Positions 35,553 to 46,998 of a stretch of DNA of 64,000 bases are shown one piece after another. Every line of letters begins with the position of its first letter. Position 1 is the stretch's first letter. This DNA comes from Kondoa malvinella. Lineage: Eukaryota > Basidiomycota > Agaricostilbomycetes > Agaricostilbales > Kondoaceae. The stretch spans positions 3,716,261 to 3,780,260 of the forward strand of contig BCIM01000001.1 of assembly GCA_039545315.1 (NCBI GenBank), read 5' to 3'. The notes under the pieces are model-generated. The model was not told the DNA's origin. It saw only the letters and a list, made by a program, of their open reading frames with translations, and ran no database searches. Both the position numbers and the translations under genes were made by a program.

Positions 35553-38500
35553 CTAATGCAAAGGTGTCGAAGCCAAAGATGGCGTAGAAGAAGACTTCCA
35601 ATAGGTTTGGAAGAGCATCATGCCGCTGTCTGCTCTGGAGTTGGCCAAGCCAGAAATAGGTGTTGGAGGTGAAGGCGCTCGATCAGCTCCAGTCAGGCTG
35701 GGCGTCGCTGCTCGTTTCTTGCCTACTACAGCGGCTTTGTTGCGTGACGGTGCTGGCGCAGGAGACGTGGGTCGGAGCTTGCCAAGATAAGCTTCTGTAG
35801 GTCGTTCAAAGCTGCGGACTTGTCTACCAGAATTGGGTGTTATTGATCGCGGAGGTGGTGAGGTAGAGCTGTAGCCATCCGATGCAGAGACTCGACCACG
35901 ATTCGAGAACTTGTCAACGCCTGGACCGCGTTTTCTCGCTGCTGTCTGAGTAAGATTAGAAGCATTGCTGATTGTTGCTAGAGGCTGATATGGCGGTTCA
36001 TTAGCGAGATCGGAGAAAGAGCGAGGTGCTGTAGGCGACGACAGAGAAGCAGAGACTGCGTCCATGTTGACAGGCTTGGGAACATCGTCCGTATATATAA
36101 AGCTGAAGCGGTGTCAAAGATTGTCCCAAACAAGCAGTAAAAAACGTACGACATCCTTGATCTTCCCCCTAAGCCACCTTCCTCTTCAGCAATGTATTCC
36201 GCATCGTCATTACTGCTCGTCACAGAGTGTCGATACTTGGCAACTTCTTCCATGCTGACCATGCCGCCTTTCTGACTCGTCACCATGTCTCTCATCTCCC
36301 ACTTCTCTACCTGAATGAACTTGTACAGATTCCGCTTCTTCGCGTCCTTGCTATTCTTCTTACCAGGAGATACTGTCATAGCGCCAATGGGGTGCTGCGT
36401 CATGCCTGTCCGCTGACATCGAATGACCACATCAGTGAGGTAGATGAGCCATATATCGCGCTTTGATCCGACTGAAGGCTGTTTTGACTCTTTCTCTCTA
36501 CCGCTGTCCGTCGTCATAAAGTCTGATAGACGGCGAGTAGCCTTCTTGGGCTTCGATATCGGAGTAGACGACGTCGCATCAGAGACACTGCGCGATTGCG
36601 GTCCAGGTCGAGCTTGCCATAGCGGAACTTCTTCGATCAGTAGTCGTTCACTTCGAGGTGCCATCAGCGCCTGTCGAGTCCATGATTGATATTAGCTAAG
36701 TAAAGCAAATAGCAGTGGTACTGACCTTGTCTACAACGTTATCCATTCTAGCCCAAAGATCACGCACTTTGATGCGCTCCTCTTCAGAGATTTTTTCGCT
36801 TTCGATACTCCTAACGATTTGATCAATCTCAATAGCTAGCTTCTGCGTAGACTCGTATTCGGCTGTTGAGGCATCCGTGCTACCACAAATATCAGCTAGC
36901 TTCAAACGGAATACTGTCAAACTTACTGATACAGCAAATTTTGAAACAGCAATGGGTATTTAAGCAGCCGCTGAAAAGGCTTGCTCAACCCAATCGCCAA
37001 CCCAGATTCGCCCTTTGCACCGGCCCTTTCCTCGAGATGACCGATCCACCTGCCCAGCTTCTTTTCTTCCCCTTCTCCTCCTTTCCCAATCCAAGTCTTC
37101 AAGCTCTGTTCCACTTGACACAGGCTTTTCTCTAAATGCAAAACGTAAACCGAATAATCATGAATCAACCAGCCTTGATCCGCCCAAACGTCTGTCAGAC
37201 TTCGCACGAGAGGATACTGCGCGCTCCAGCGTTCCTTCAGTTTCACCGACAGGCTTTCGTGTCGACCCAACAGATGAAGATGAATCGTTTCGAGCACTGT
37301 ACGTAATTCGTCCGGTAAGGTCGGAGGTTGCAAGACGTCAAGCGGGATTTGCGTTTTCGGTTTGTGAAGCTTTCTGTGCTGAGCTGGACCGAGTGTGCGC
37401 AGATGATGTCGGAGGAAAGACTGTTTTGGTAACGAGGTAGTGGAAGTCGATGGTTCTGGATTGTACGGTGTTGAGCGTGTAGAGCGGAAAGTCTGATCTA
37501 TCGACGGTTGTGTTTCGGAAAGGGAACGAGCGAAGCGGCGAGCGATGGGTAAGTCGGTAGAAGAGGCGTTCGTGTCTGTGTCGAATGAGTTTTGAAAGAT
37601 AGGCGAAGTTGGAGCCTCAGCCGGCGCGGATGGTTGATACATATGAGGATGCAGAAGAGGCTCAATGTAGTTCTGCACTAACGCTACGAGGTCTTGTACA
37701 TAGCGGTCTTCAGATGCAACGATTTCCTGTTCCATTTCTGAATCGTTAGAGAGACCTAGTCAGCAGAGAACGGACAAACCCATAAGACTTCTTGCCGAGT
37801 TCTTTCTCTCCCGCCTAGATTACCTACCAGATCCTGATCGGTCATGGCAGCCCAAGAGACCGGCATTTGCAAATGACCGGACGAATCTGCTCTTGTATCG
37901 AGACTTCTGGGATACATTGAATGCGACGTTCCAGGATGCGACATGTGATGATCATAGCTCGAGTTGGAAGAGTAGGGTGATATAGATCTCGACAGCGCAA
38001 AGTCTTCGGCATGCAAACCGCTGGAAGGGAAAGGCGCAGTTGATGCAGTCCATGGTGTGTTGGCTGGGCTTCGAGAGAGACTCAGTGTAGGTAACAGCGA
38101 GTTTACAGTTGATGTATTGGTCTTGTACGGGTTCATGACTGGTGAAGAGGGAACGAGTTTCGAGGTGCTTGCGTGCGATGCGGAGTGATGAGGTATGCAC
38201 AAATTCATGTTCATGTGCGTTGATGCTGCATCTTCTTGCGCATATGACGCAGCAGCCAATTGTTCATCCAACAGCATGGACGCATGAGGCGACACAAAGG
38301 CTACAGTCTTGTCGGTTTTCTTTCTAGGCAGAATTGTATCGTCTTCACCCAGAGACGTGTCTGGTGTATGGTTAAGGACATAGCTGTTGTTCAAGCTCGA
38401 AGGCAAAGTAGCAGAATTGGAGCTCGTATAGCTTAAATCATGTTGATGACTTGAACTTGGCGTGATATTCTCATGCTCTGGCTCCTGTTGAACGGCTGGA

Positions 38501-38553
38501 GGAGCGGCAGCAGGAGGCGGTACTTGAGACTTTCGTTTGAATAGCCGCTTCAT
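35553..38553 (-). CDS. Dbl-homology (DH-PH) Rho guanine nucleotide exchange factor
   Basis: The ATG at 38553 opens a basic patch, MKRLFKRKSQVPPPAAAPP, and a long Ser/Thr-rich disordered region. The DH domain begins TRQEVLWEIVASEDRYVQDL. It continues to conserved GLAIGLSKPFQRLLKYPLLF and ends with RIKVRDLWARMDNVVDKAL. The PH domain follows (LLIEEVPLWQ ... DIWLIYLTDVVIRCQ ... NLYKFIQVEKWEMRD). The C-terminus is Ser/Pro-rich. Four introns are inferred, and two need a second AG downstream of the first to keep phase. It should activate a Rho-type GTPase at the cortex, but which one cannot be read. It does not look like Cdc24, as no CH or PB1 domain is visible. Confidence 0.88.
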
Positions 38554-38927
38554 TGATGCTGTTGACGCATGCTCCTCTTGCAAGATTCGTGCGTGAGAGC
38601 AAAAAGGCAGTCGAAGGGGGTCCAAGCTCGAGAGCGACCAGCAAGTGGCTGTCAAGTAAAAGGTTGTTCCGTGCTTCGATTCTGAGCTTCTCTGCTGCTT
38701 TGCTGCTGTCCTGCGTGGTCGTTCTATCCTCCCTGACTGGCTTTGTTTTGATTTCAAGCAAAAGTGTCATTGCCTCTATTTCGCGTTCTGGCTTCTGCAA
38801 TCTGCTCCTGAGCTACTCAGAGGAATACTGTATACTCTAATGCGCGCGCGTTTGCTGCTGTTCTGACCCGCCGCCACATTGACTGCTAGGAGCGGAAATT
38901 CCGTCATTACACTTCTGTTGAACCGAA
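38554..38927. promoter_or_regulatory. Divergent intergenic region RhoGEF / SHB17-like
   Basis: About 375 bases separate the two starts and must serve both genes. A GCGCGCG run at about 38843 is the only notable word. Confidence 0.3.
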
Positions 38928-40384
38928 ATGGGATTACCAGACAGACTTCCCAGAGGTGAGCAATGCATGGATCGGTGTCGTTTGTATATGCTAAAGTCGC
39001 TGCAGTGTACTTGTGCAGACATGGGTCCGTTGCAAGTCCGACTTTTTGCTTGCCAATGATTTACCCGCTTCTGTAGCGAAACTGAATGGAGTATGTCTTC
39101 ATTCACAGTTCAACACAAAGCTTACGATGATGTGCAGGTCTGAATGGACGTCATGTAAGCTTCCTGCGCAAGATGTGCCAGCTCTGTACTAAAGCAAGAG
39201 TCTGGATAGACCGGTCGTAGCGATATTCCCCTGACTGAGAACGGCGAGAATGTCATCAAACGGTCTGCTCCGAGCTATGTAGGCCGTGGAAGTACGTTAT
39301 GTCTATCTCTAGCGCGAACGTAGCTCATTATTGGCTCAGAACTGCTTGATCGTCCGTACTAGTCTGGCTTTGTCTCTCGCTATAGACTGAGTTCGACAAC
39401 TCTTCGCGCAGCCACCAAGATCTCTCACATCTTTGTCTCACCTCGTCAAAGAGCACAACAAACATACAAGCTGCTTCGCCAAGTGGACTCGGAAGGGTTT
39501 AATAAAGCGAATGCCAAGTATGAGTCGACTGAGGAAGTCAGGGAATGGGAGTAAGTGCGCTTGCGCGAGGAATGACAAGAGCTTGACTGATCTGAGTATA
39601 GTTATGGAGATTATGAAGGTTTGAAAAGCCACGAGATTAGGTGTGTTTGCTTTCCTAAGGTACTGCCTCATACAGCCACTGATGCTTTGCGCAGGGAGAA
39701 GGACCCTAACTGGCTGTACGTCGAGCTTTTTCCTTACCATTTCGATTGTTTGAGTAGATTTGGGCTTGCACAGTATCTGGAACGACGGCTGTCCAGGCGG
39801 AGAAAGCAAAGAGCAAATGTGCACTCGCGTAGATGCACTGATAGAAAAGATTCAAAACATCCACAAAGACTACGTAGAGAAGCTGCAGAATGGCCAAGTT
39901 GGCGAAGAAAGAGGTGCTGATGTTCTGATCGTGTCTCAGTAAGTCCCCAGCTAATAGAGCAGCGTATGTTGCTTGCTCATGTATATGCTTGCAACTACTT
40001 CAGCGGGCATTACAGCAAATGTGAGTGATCTTTTTCACTACAAGTGCTATCGACGAAGCTAATTCTGTTGCAGGCTTCTTGGCGCGATTTGCTCGTCTGC
40101 CTCTAGATCGAGGAGAGATTCTGGTTGTTGATGCTGGATCGGTCAATGTTGGAGGGTAAGTGTGGTTTTCAAGCATGACGAATGCTGTCTCATTGACCGT
40201 TCTTATCTACAGCTACCAACATTCCAACCCAAAAGAACCTGTGAGTTACCAGTAGTATATTTCAGCCTGGTGCTAACAGTTCGCTTTGCATCTTCTCAGA
40301 GCTTACTCGGTGAGTTACAGCCTCGACTTGATCCGACTGTGCTGATACCGTGCAGGTCTCAACCTTCACTCGTACCAGCTATGA
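38928..40384 (+). CDS. SHB17: Histidine-phosphatase-family sugar bisphosphatase, Shb17-like
   Basis: The spliced product starts MGLPDRLPRVYLCRHGETEW, the catalytic RHG motif of the phosphoglycerate-mutase-like superfamily. Next are SLNGRHTGRSDIPLTENGE, HIFVSPRQRAQQTYKLL, EWDYGDYEGLKSHEIR and WLIWNDGCPGGESKEQ. A second His follows (VSHGHYSKCFLARFARLPLD). The order matches yeast Shb17, which removes a phosphate from sedoheptulose 1,7-bisphosphate toward ribose synthesis. I infer about 14 introns in roughly 290 codons. Exons of 10, 14, 17 and 19 nt occur, and the RHGE motif is split between two. All joins keep phase and restore family sequence. Confidence 0.85.
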
Positions 40385-40540
40385 TCGAAGGGGAAGAAGT
40401 CAAAGTTATGGGCAGCATAGAGAGTGCATCTTGCAATGTCTTTGCACGAACCTGCCTCTTACAACGTGAGGTGTTATACAATGCCACTGAAATCGTTCTG
40501 AACTCTATATTGTCTTGATATACATGTGCTTATGGTTGCT

Positions 40541-42430
40541 TCATCTTTGCCAAACCCTTGATTCGTGTAAAGTGCCCATGTCGCTTTGGCTGTCACCATC
40601 GGCTTTCACTTAAGCAAGTAAGAAGTGCACGAAAGCTGATGACTGACCTGCGCAATGTACCAAAGCGGATTAAACGTCCCCCATCTGTGTCTTGTGAGAA
40701 GGGTCTCTGCTGATTGACCGTGTTCTGTGAGAAAGGACGTTGCTGATTATGGGTATCTTGCGAAAAAGGTCGTAGCTGACTATGCTGGCTGAATGTAGTA
40801 CGAGACGAAGAGCGGTAAGTAAGTGGTTGAGTGACTGGCACTGCGAGCTCTTCTCGATACGGTTCGTCTGCCATTGCTTGAGCTGTTGCGAAATCAGCAT
40901 GAGTTGGTTACATCGGAAGAATACTCACCATAAGCATCATCAAAGACATCTTGTTCCTCTGCAGTATCTTCGAGATGCACTCCATTGTACAGCGTCCTCA
41001 CGTTCGGCCCTTGACTCAAACTTTCATGCCCATCCCTTGCAACCGGTTCAGGCCACCTTCTCGCCAGACTTGTGCTTGCCGTAGATGACAGTGACTGCTT
41101 GTAGCTCAGTGCGCATTGTGATTGCCCTTCGTCAGATAGTTTATCGAGCGAGACTTGAGATGTCATGGTGCTTGCCAGACCAGTCGCCAATTGTGCTGCA
41201 CCTGAGAAGCCATCTCTGAAGGGATCGTGCGCTGCAGACGGGACTTGAGTGATGATAGGGACTTTTGGGATCGGAGGAGACTCGGGCGGAACATTAGCTT
41301 GCCAATCCCAAGGGTTTTGAGGTGGTTGCGGGGAAGCCTTTGGCTGACGACGCAGAATGGTGTTACGAATAGAGTTGAAGAAAGAACGAGGTGGGTCCGA
41401 ACGAGGCAGATCTTGGGATTGTGAAAGAAGACCGTTCGGCTGATATACTGAAGGATCTTCCTTGTAGTGGGCGTAAGCTTTTTCATCCAATGACTGACTC
41501 GAATCACTTCCGGGCAGCTGATATGGAGAAGTAGCGACTTCGTTTTGAGCTGCGCGACGTTTGGCTAATTTTCGCCGACGCTGTAAGCAAAAAACGAGAA
41601 TGGCGGCTGCGAGAACGACAAAGATTGATGCGATGACTGCCGGAATATACTTGTTGGCTGATCCGCCTGATTCTGCGGTAGTCGTGTTACGTGAAGCTTC
41701 AGCTTGGGCCAGTTCATCGGCTGACGATGGAAGTGAGTCGGCGGATTCAACTGCCGCGGGAGAAGATCTAGAAGCAAATCTCAGTGGCAGATATAAGATA
41801 GATAGTACAAGCCTACGATGCTCTAGACCGAGGTGCAGCAGAACGAGTATTTTCAGACGCAGAAGCCCGATCCCTAGCAGGTCTTCGTTCGGACGCAGTC
41901 GTAGGAAGAGGAGGTACTGATACTGCCACGGCAGTCTTTGGGATGGTGCGACTGCTTTCAGCGACATCTTCCTGCTGAGTAGTCCACGGTTGAGCTGGTT
42001 CTGGTGCTCCAGTGATCTGAGTTGCAGCGACCCATGTATCGGCCCAGGTATCCTCAGCTGGCCAGGAATTCTGCTCTCCGGCCCAAGTGTTCTGTTCCGC
42101 CCAGGTATTCTGTTGATCCCAAGTATTCTGATCGACCCAAGTATTCTGCTGATCCCAAGTGTTGCCTTGATCCCAAGTGTTGCCCTGATCCCATGTATTC
42201 TGCTGCGCCCAAGTATCAGCTGCTGGAGCCCAGGGCTGTTCGGGTTGTTGCCATTGTTCAGGCGCGGGTTGAGGCTGTTCCGTTGGAGCGGCCAGAGGAG
42301 CTTGCTGCCAGTTGCCTCCATCTGTTGGTGTGGGCTCTACAATACTTCGAGGTGATCCATCCGTGTTGGTCGAATAACGGTTAGGCCGCCTTCCATGAAG
42401 ACGTTGGCGCATTGGCGCATGCGTGTGCAT
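40541..42430 (-). CDS. Single-pass membrane protein with Trp-rich and RPFSQ tandem repeats
   Basis: From the ATG at 42430, a basic N-terminus leads to a Gln/Pro/Trp-rich region. It holds about seven tandem copies of a 5-6 residue unit, NTWDQ(Q/G), at about 42062-42214. A Ser/Thr-rich stretch and one membrane helix follow (YIPAVIASIFVVLAAAILVF), then a stop-transfer LQRRRKLAKRR. The cytosolic tail contains three copies of an 11-residue unit, QRPFSQ(D/N)T-x2-Q, at about 40688-40775. Three introns are inferred, and the last exon ends at 40541-40543. The layout recalls cell-wall stress sensors, but no WSC domain or signal peptide is seen. The true first exon may lie upstream. Confidence 0.7.
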
Positions 42431-43721
42431 TTTTGAATAAGCAGCTCCTGGCTGAAGTATGACGAAAGGGAAACTAGACTTGTTGTAGAGGCATGCACAG
42501 CAAGAAATTAAAGGTGAAGGCGGTTAGCGCGCGTCGTTTGGTTTTCGTGTCAAGTTGTTGAAAAGCGAGCGTGAGAAGAGAAACAAGAAGCTACCAGCGC
42601 TTCAAGTCTTGATACAGATGATGCCTACAGCTAGCTCAGCTAGTGTGTCGTTTCTTGCGTCGCGCGGTCGTGAAGGAAGGAAGAGCGGCTCGAAAAGCTT
42701 ATGCAGATCGTAAATTGATAAACAAGACTGTTGGAGCGCCGTTCACGCGTAGTAGCTTGGTATTGCACTGCCCTAAAACTCTCTAGTGTGCTAGGAAAGG
42801 ATAATGTCAAAGCAAGCGCGCTGAACAGCCTTGGTGTCTGTCAGCAGGTTGGTTCTGTGGCCAGTCGTCGCATGAGCCGGATCACACGCCAGCGCGTAAA
42901 CGCAGAGGTACAAACAGGGCACTTCTGAGGAAAGTTCTGAACCAGCAAGCTTGACATGTCTAGTTGGCTAGAGATTGTGAGTAGCGAGATGAGACAACGT
43001 CAAGACCGCAAGCAGCGTTGCACCATTTTTTCGCGTTCGATGTACATCGTATCACAAAACAGAGATGTCAATGCTGCTGGGCACGATTACGTGTCGCCGG
43101 AGCGCAAGCTTGGGGTATGATTGATTTTGTCCAGTCGAAGAACAAGATCGACCTTTGCTTGACCATCAAGCGCTTCTGGACACGACGCTGGGACAGAGCG
43201 TTGAGTAAAGAAGCGATCACGGCACGACTAGTTGAAGGAACTGCTCAGTAGACAGACATGGATATTTAAGCGGATTGAGCATTGAGGCTTGATTAAGCCC
43301 ATCGTCCCAGAGCACCCAAGCGATTACAGAGGAGTGAGCAACCAGTGACAAATAAGCAAGGCCAACTTGAGCATTCTAAGCGAGAAACTGCAGCATGGCC
43401 ATTGTTCATTCGACATCTGGCGCATTGGGGCGCTTTTTCTGACAGCAAGAGAGAGACACAAGACATGGCCGAAGGGCATCTTGCTGACTTCGTTATCATC
43501 TGCTCAGACAGGTGCAGACCAAGGAGAACCTGATTCAGGTGTTGCGTTCAAAAGGATACAAGGTCTTTCTTGTTCGAGCGTTCGAGGCTCTTTTGTATTC
43601 TGTGGATTGACGACAGCCAGCAAATACCTTGAGCCTTGTAGTGCAAGCAGATCTTGGGCAGACAAAGCGGAAACAACAAGAGGACCAGGTCGCTGTGACG
43701 CTCCAAGAGTTATAGACAAGC
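42431..43721. other. Region with possible 5' exons of the MYND gene
   Basis: About 1.3 kb. ATG TCT AGT TGG CTA GAG ATT at 42958 ends at a GTGAGT donor, like a short first exon. The stretch at about 43511-43608 reads QTKENLIQVLRSKGYKVFLV. Both could belong to the downstream gene or to another broken one. I could not join them in phase. Confidence 0.3.
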
Positions 43722-44745
43722 ATGTCAACCGCTTTGGCCATCTTCGGCAGCGCGGAACAAGCTTATGCCCAAGGCAAACATCAAGAATGCTTTACAAAGT
43801 ATATCAAAGCGCTCAAGAAGCTTCTCTCGAGCGAGCAAGTCACTCGGTCAGGTTCTGTCATGATGCCAGGTCAGTCAGACAAGGTTATCTTTAATCGCCC
43901 AACTGTGAACCGATCATATGCACTTCAGGTCGACCGAGAGAGCATCTAGCTTTGATTTGGATGAACTTTACTGGCTTTATAAAGTATGTCACACCCCGTG
44001 CATTATCTCGAACAGTGGTTCTCATATTGCGTTCAAAGGGACCCGCAAATGACCTGGATCACGCCGGAAGCATATCCAGAAGCTTTTACTCTCGTCACGC
44101 AGTTCCGGAAAGCAGATAGCTCGAATCCTTACGCGGAACGATTTAGAACTGGCGATGCAAAGCTCTTGCTTAAGGCCATTCAGCTGGATGCGATCTCCAA
44201 TCTCGGCCTGAGGGAGTAGTTAGTCGTCGCCCACACGTGTTCCAAAGCAAGCTAAGGCATGTCAGGTGGGAGCACAAAGAACGAGCGAAAGCAGCGAAAT
44301 ACTACACAGAAGGCATTGCGTTGGGCGAATCCGTGCCGGAATTTACGCGTTCTGGACCATGTACCGACCTAGTCTCTTGGGCCAGGTTGACTCTGCAAGA
44401 AATGAGGGACAACAAGGCTCAGATCGTGCTGCACGATGAAATGTGGACTAGGATTCAGGGTAAAGTGGATACGGGTCGGAAGGAAGTGTTAGGGCACAGC
44501 TATGAGCGAGAAGAACGGGATGGGACCATTTCGAAGAACACTGAAGCGCAGCTGGCGACTAATCGCTGTGTTCAATGCGGGAAGGGAAGAGAGAGGTGAA
44601 ATTGCTCCAATGCTCAAGGTGCCAGAATACCTGGTACTGCGATGGCGCCTGTCAGGTCTGTCTGTCTTTCTCCTATCTGAGCTTGCTGATAGTGCTGTAG
44701 AAGGAGAATTGGCCAACGCATACAAGGACGTGCAAGAAGCAGTAA
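43722..44745 (+). CDS. MYND zinc-finger protein with helical N-terminus
   Basis: From MSTALAIFGSAEQAYAQGKH, a TPR-like helical segment runs through AKAAKYYTEGIALGESVPEF. It ends in a MYND finger: CVQCGK ... LLQCSRCQNTWYCDGACQ, then after a splice KENWPTHTRTCKKQ. All seven Cys and the His of the consensus are present. MYND fingers bind proline-rich partners. Four introns join in phase. Between the first two Cys pairs the frame is off by two bases inside a GA-repeat (44585-44596), so the ORF as read stops at TGA. Either a dinucleotide expansion disabled the gene or the repeat is mis-sequenced. Upstream exons may be missing. Confidence 0.6.
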
Positions 44746-44979
44746 TTTTGGAGTGCTCGATTCAGTCGCAGTGGCCATAGTGCACGTAGCGCTCTTGTAC
44801 ACCTGTATTATTACTGTTACTGTTACAATTACATGACCATCAAAAGGGTGTCACGTGTCGTCATGCGATTCGCGTCATCTAGAATGCAATTTCTGCTTGC
44901 CCATAAACCGCTCATAGCAAGGTGAGCCCTTTTCTGAGTAAGAGGCCGACATGATACTGACGCCCTGGTACAGCTAGCA

Positions 44980-46733
44980 ATGGCGCAAAAACAAAGCACA
45001 GACAAATTTCTCGCGAATGCTCTCTTCAACGTATCAGACTGTCCGTTCTCTTGTCCTGCTGAACCATTACATTGATGCTGAGGCTCTCTTAGATGTCTGT
45101 CTGATCACAGGCGGAGGTTCAGTAGGCTCCCGTGTCATGATATGTTGAAGCCAGGCTGATATGCGCGAGCAGGGCATTGGCCTCATGTAAGCAAAGCACA
45201 GCTGCCATGAACAACCAACTGAGGAGCAAACAGGGCTGCCCAAGCGCTGTCTGCCAATGGCGCCAAGGTATACATTACTGGCCGCAGAGGTGAAGTACTA
45301 GAGAACGCTGCAAAGACGCATTCGCCTACTAGCGGGAAGGGTCAAATCATTGCGTGAGCTTCTGTTGACTCTGTGAGAATGTCGAGTGCTGATGGTGCTT
45401 GCAGAGCTTCGACTTGGTATGCTCTGTTTCACTCGAAGTAGTCATTCTCTGATGCGAAGCGCAGCGATGTGACGAAGAAAGAGGACCTGGACAAGCTATA
45501 CAAGGAGATTTCTGCCAAGGAAAAGTATCTCACTCTACTTAGTATTCTCTCTCCCCCTCGCGTTTGTATGTTTGCCTGAAAATGATGCAGTCACCGCGAG
45601 TGGTATCTCTGGCACGAAAGCTCAACCGGATGAAAGTGACGCTGAAAAGCTCAAGAAAACCCTTTGGGAAGCTGAGACATTCGAAGCTTGGGGCGAAGTA
45701 AGTCTGCATCCTCTTCGCTGGCAAATTTGGTCCGCTCATTCCTGCGCTCGCGATTGCTCAGACCTATGCTACGGATGTCAGCGCAGTCTACTTTACTACT
45801 GTAAGTCGCTTGAACCCTCTCTCTGCACAAGTGCTCAGCTTGGTCCTCAGGTCGCTTTCCTTCCGTTGCTTCAAGCTGCGAGCAAAGCCAAAGGCCATAT
45901 GGTTGGAAATTGTTGGTGTGCTTGCCTGTTTTGCGTTCACGCGCTAAACAAGGTGCTATCCGACAGCCATCGTCATTAGCTCCATGAGCGGACAGATCAG
46001 ACACGCTCAGGGGCACTTCTCCTACAGTGAGCTTACCCATTCGCTCGCTCGCTTTACAGGACATCTGCCTGACGCGCCTCATAGATGCTGCCAAAGCCGC
46101 GACAATTGGCATCACCAAGCTGATGAGTGGAGAATTCAGCAAAGCTGGTATCGTGCGTAAATACATTTCCATTACGATCCGATGCTGAAACCGTTTGGCT
46201 TCCATAGCGGATCAACTCGATTGCCGTATGTCTTGTTCATCTGCGCCACTGATGTACTGAAAACGTTCGACAGCCTGGATACTTCCCAAGTACGCCTGCT
46301 GCATTGACTTACGAGAGATACTGATCACATGTGAAGGCGAAATGACTGCGAAAGAGTCTGACGAGGATCAAAGTAAGCCTCTGCTTTCCTTGTTATTCAG
46401 CTCTGATAGTGTTACAGAGTCGCACCTGCCTGACGAGAAGATCTTGGAGAAAGGGTAAGCTCGACTCTCACAATGCAATACAGACGCCAATGCGATCATC
46501 AGACATGTACCTCAAGCCAGAGCTGGCTCAGACACGGTATGTCTGCGTCTTTAGCACCGATAGATTCGCTGACACTCGAGGCAGGAAATGGGTAGCGCTG
46601 TAGGTCATTGACGCGAGTGTTGGAGTATTGATTGACCTTTCTTGCGCAGGTCTTGTTCTTGGCGACCAACGCTTATGTGCAAGGATTGATACTCAATGTA
46701 GACGGAGGCGTGTTGAACGAGCTATCTTCATAG
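44980..46733 (+). CDS. Short-chain dehydrogenase/reductase with atypical NNAG motif
   Basis: The ATG at 44980 opens MAQKQSTDKFLANALFNVSD. Splices then give YVCLITGGGSGIGLMAAQAL, GAKVYITGRRGEVLENA, YATDVSAVYFTT, IVISSMSGQIRHAQGHF and the active-site SYNAAKAA. Later blocks are RINSIAPGYFPSEMTAKESD and LILNVDGGVLNELSS, with the stop at 46731-46733. At least 14 short introns are needed and every one can be placed in phase, which argues for an intact gene. Where SDRs normally have NNAG, the sequence reads TASG. The substrate is unknown. It is related to the SDR at 29489-30749. Confidence 0.82.
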
Positions 46734-46998
46734 CAGACACAAGCAAATGTAATATAGTAGCCTATCCCCAGCAATAGATGGTATTGTACACTGCCATAGG
46801 GCAGGAAGTATCTCTTCTTGCAGACTTGACAGGCCAGTCTATTCAGTCATGTTCGCTTTCGCGTATTGCTAAACATAACATTCAGCTTAACTACGTGTTC
46901 TTCGGCAACAGATTTACCGAAACATGACAGCTCCATCAGACACCCAAGCACTTTCGCTCGTGCTATCTGCGTATTATGACCGATCGTTCACAGCACGA

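Noticed and set aside
41990..42384. Ile/Leu/Pro-rich repeat frames on the plus strand
   Set aside because: They are the antisense of the NTWDQ repeats in the membrane protein gene.
46288..46336. Apparent frame loss in the SDR after APGYFPS
   Set aside because: A 47-nt intron starting GTACGC with a TACTGAT branch site joins directly to EMTAKESDE in phase.
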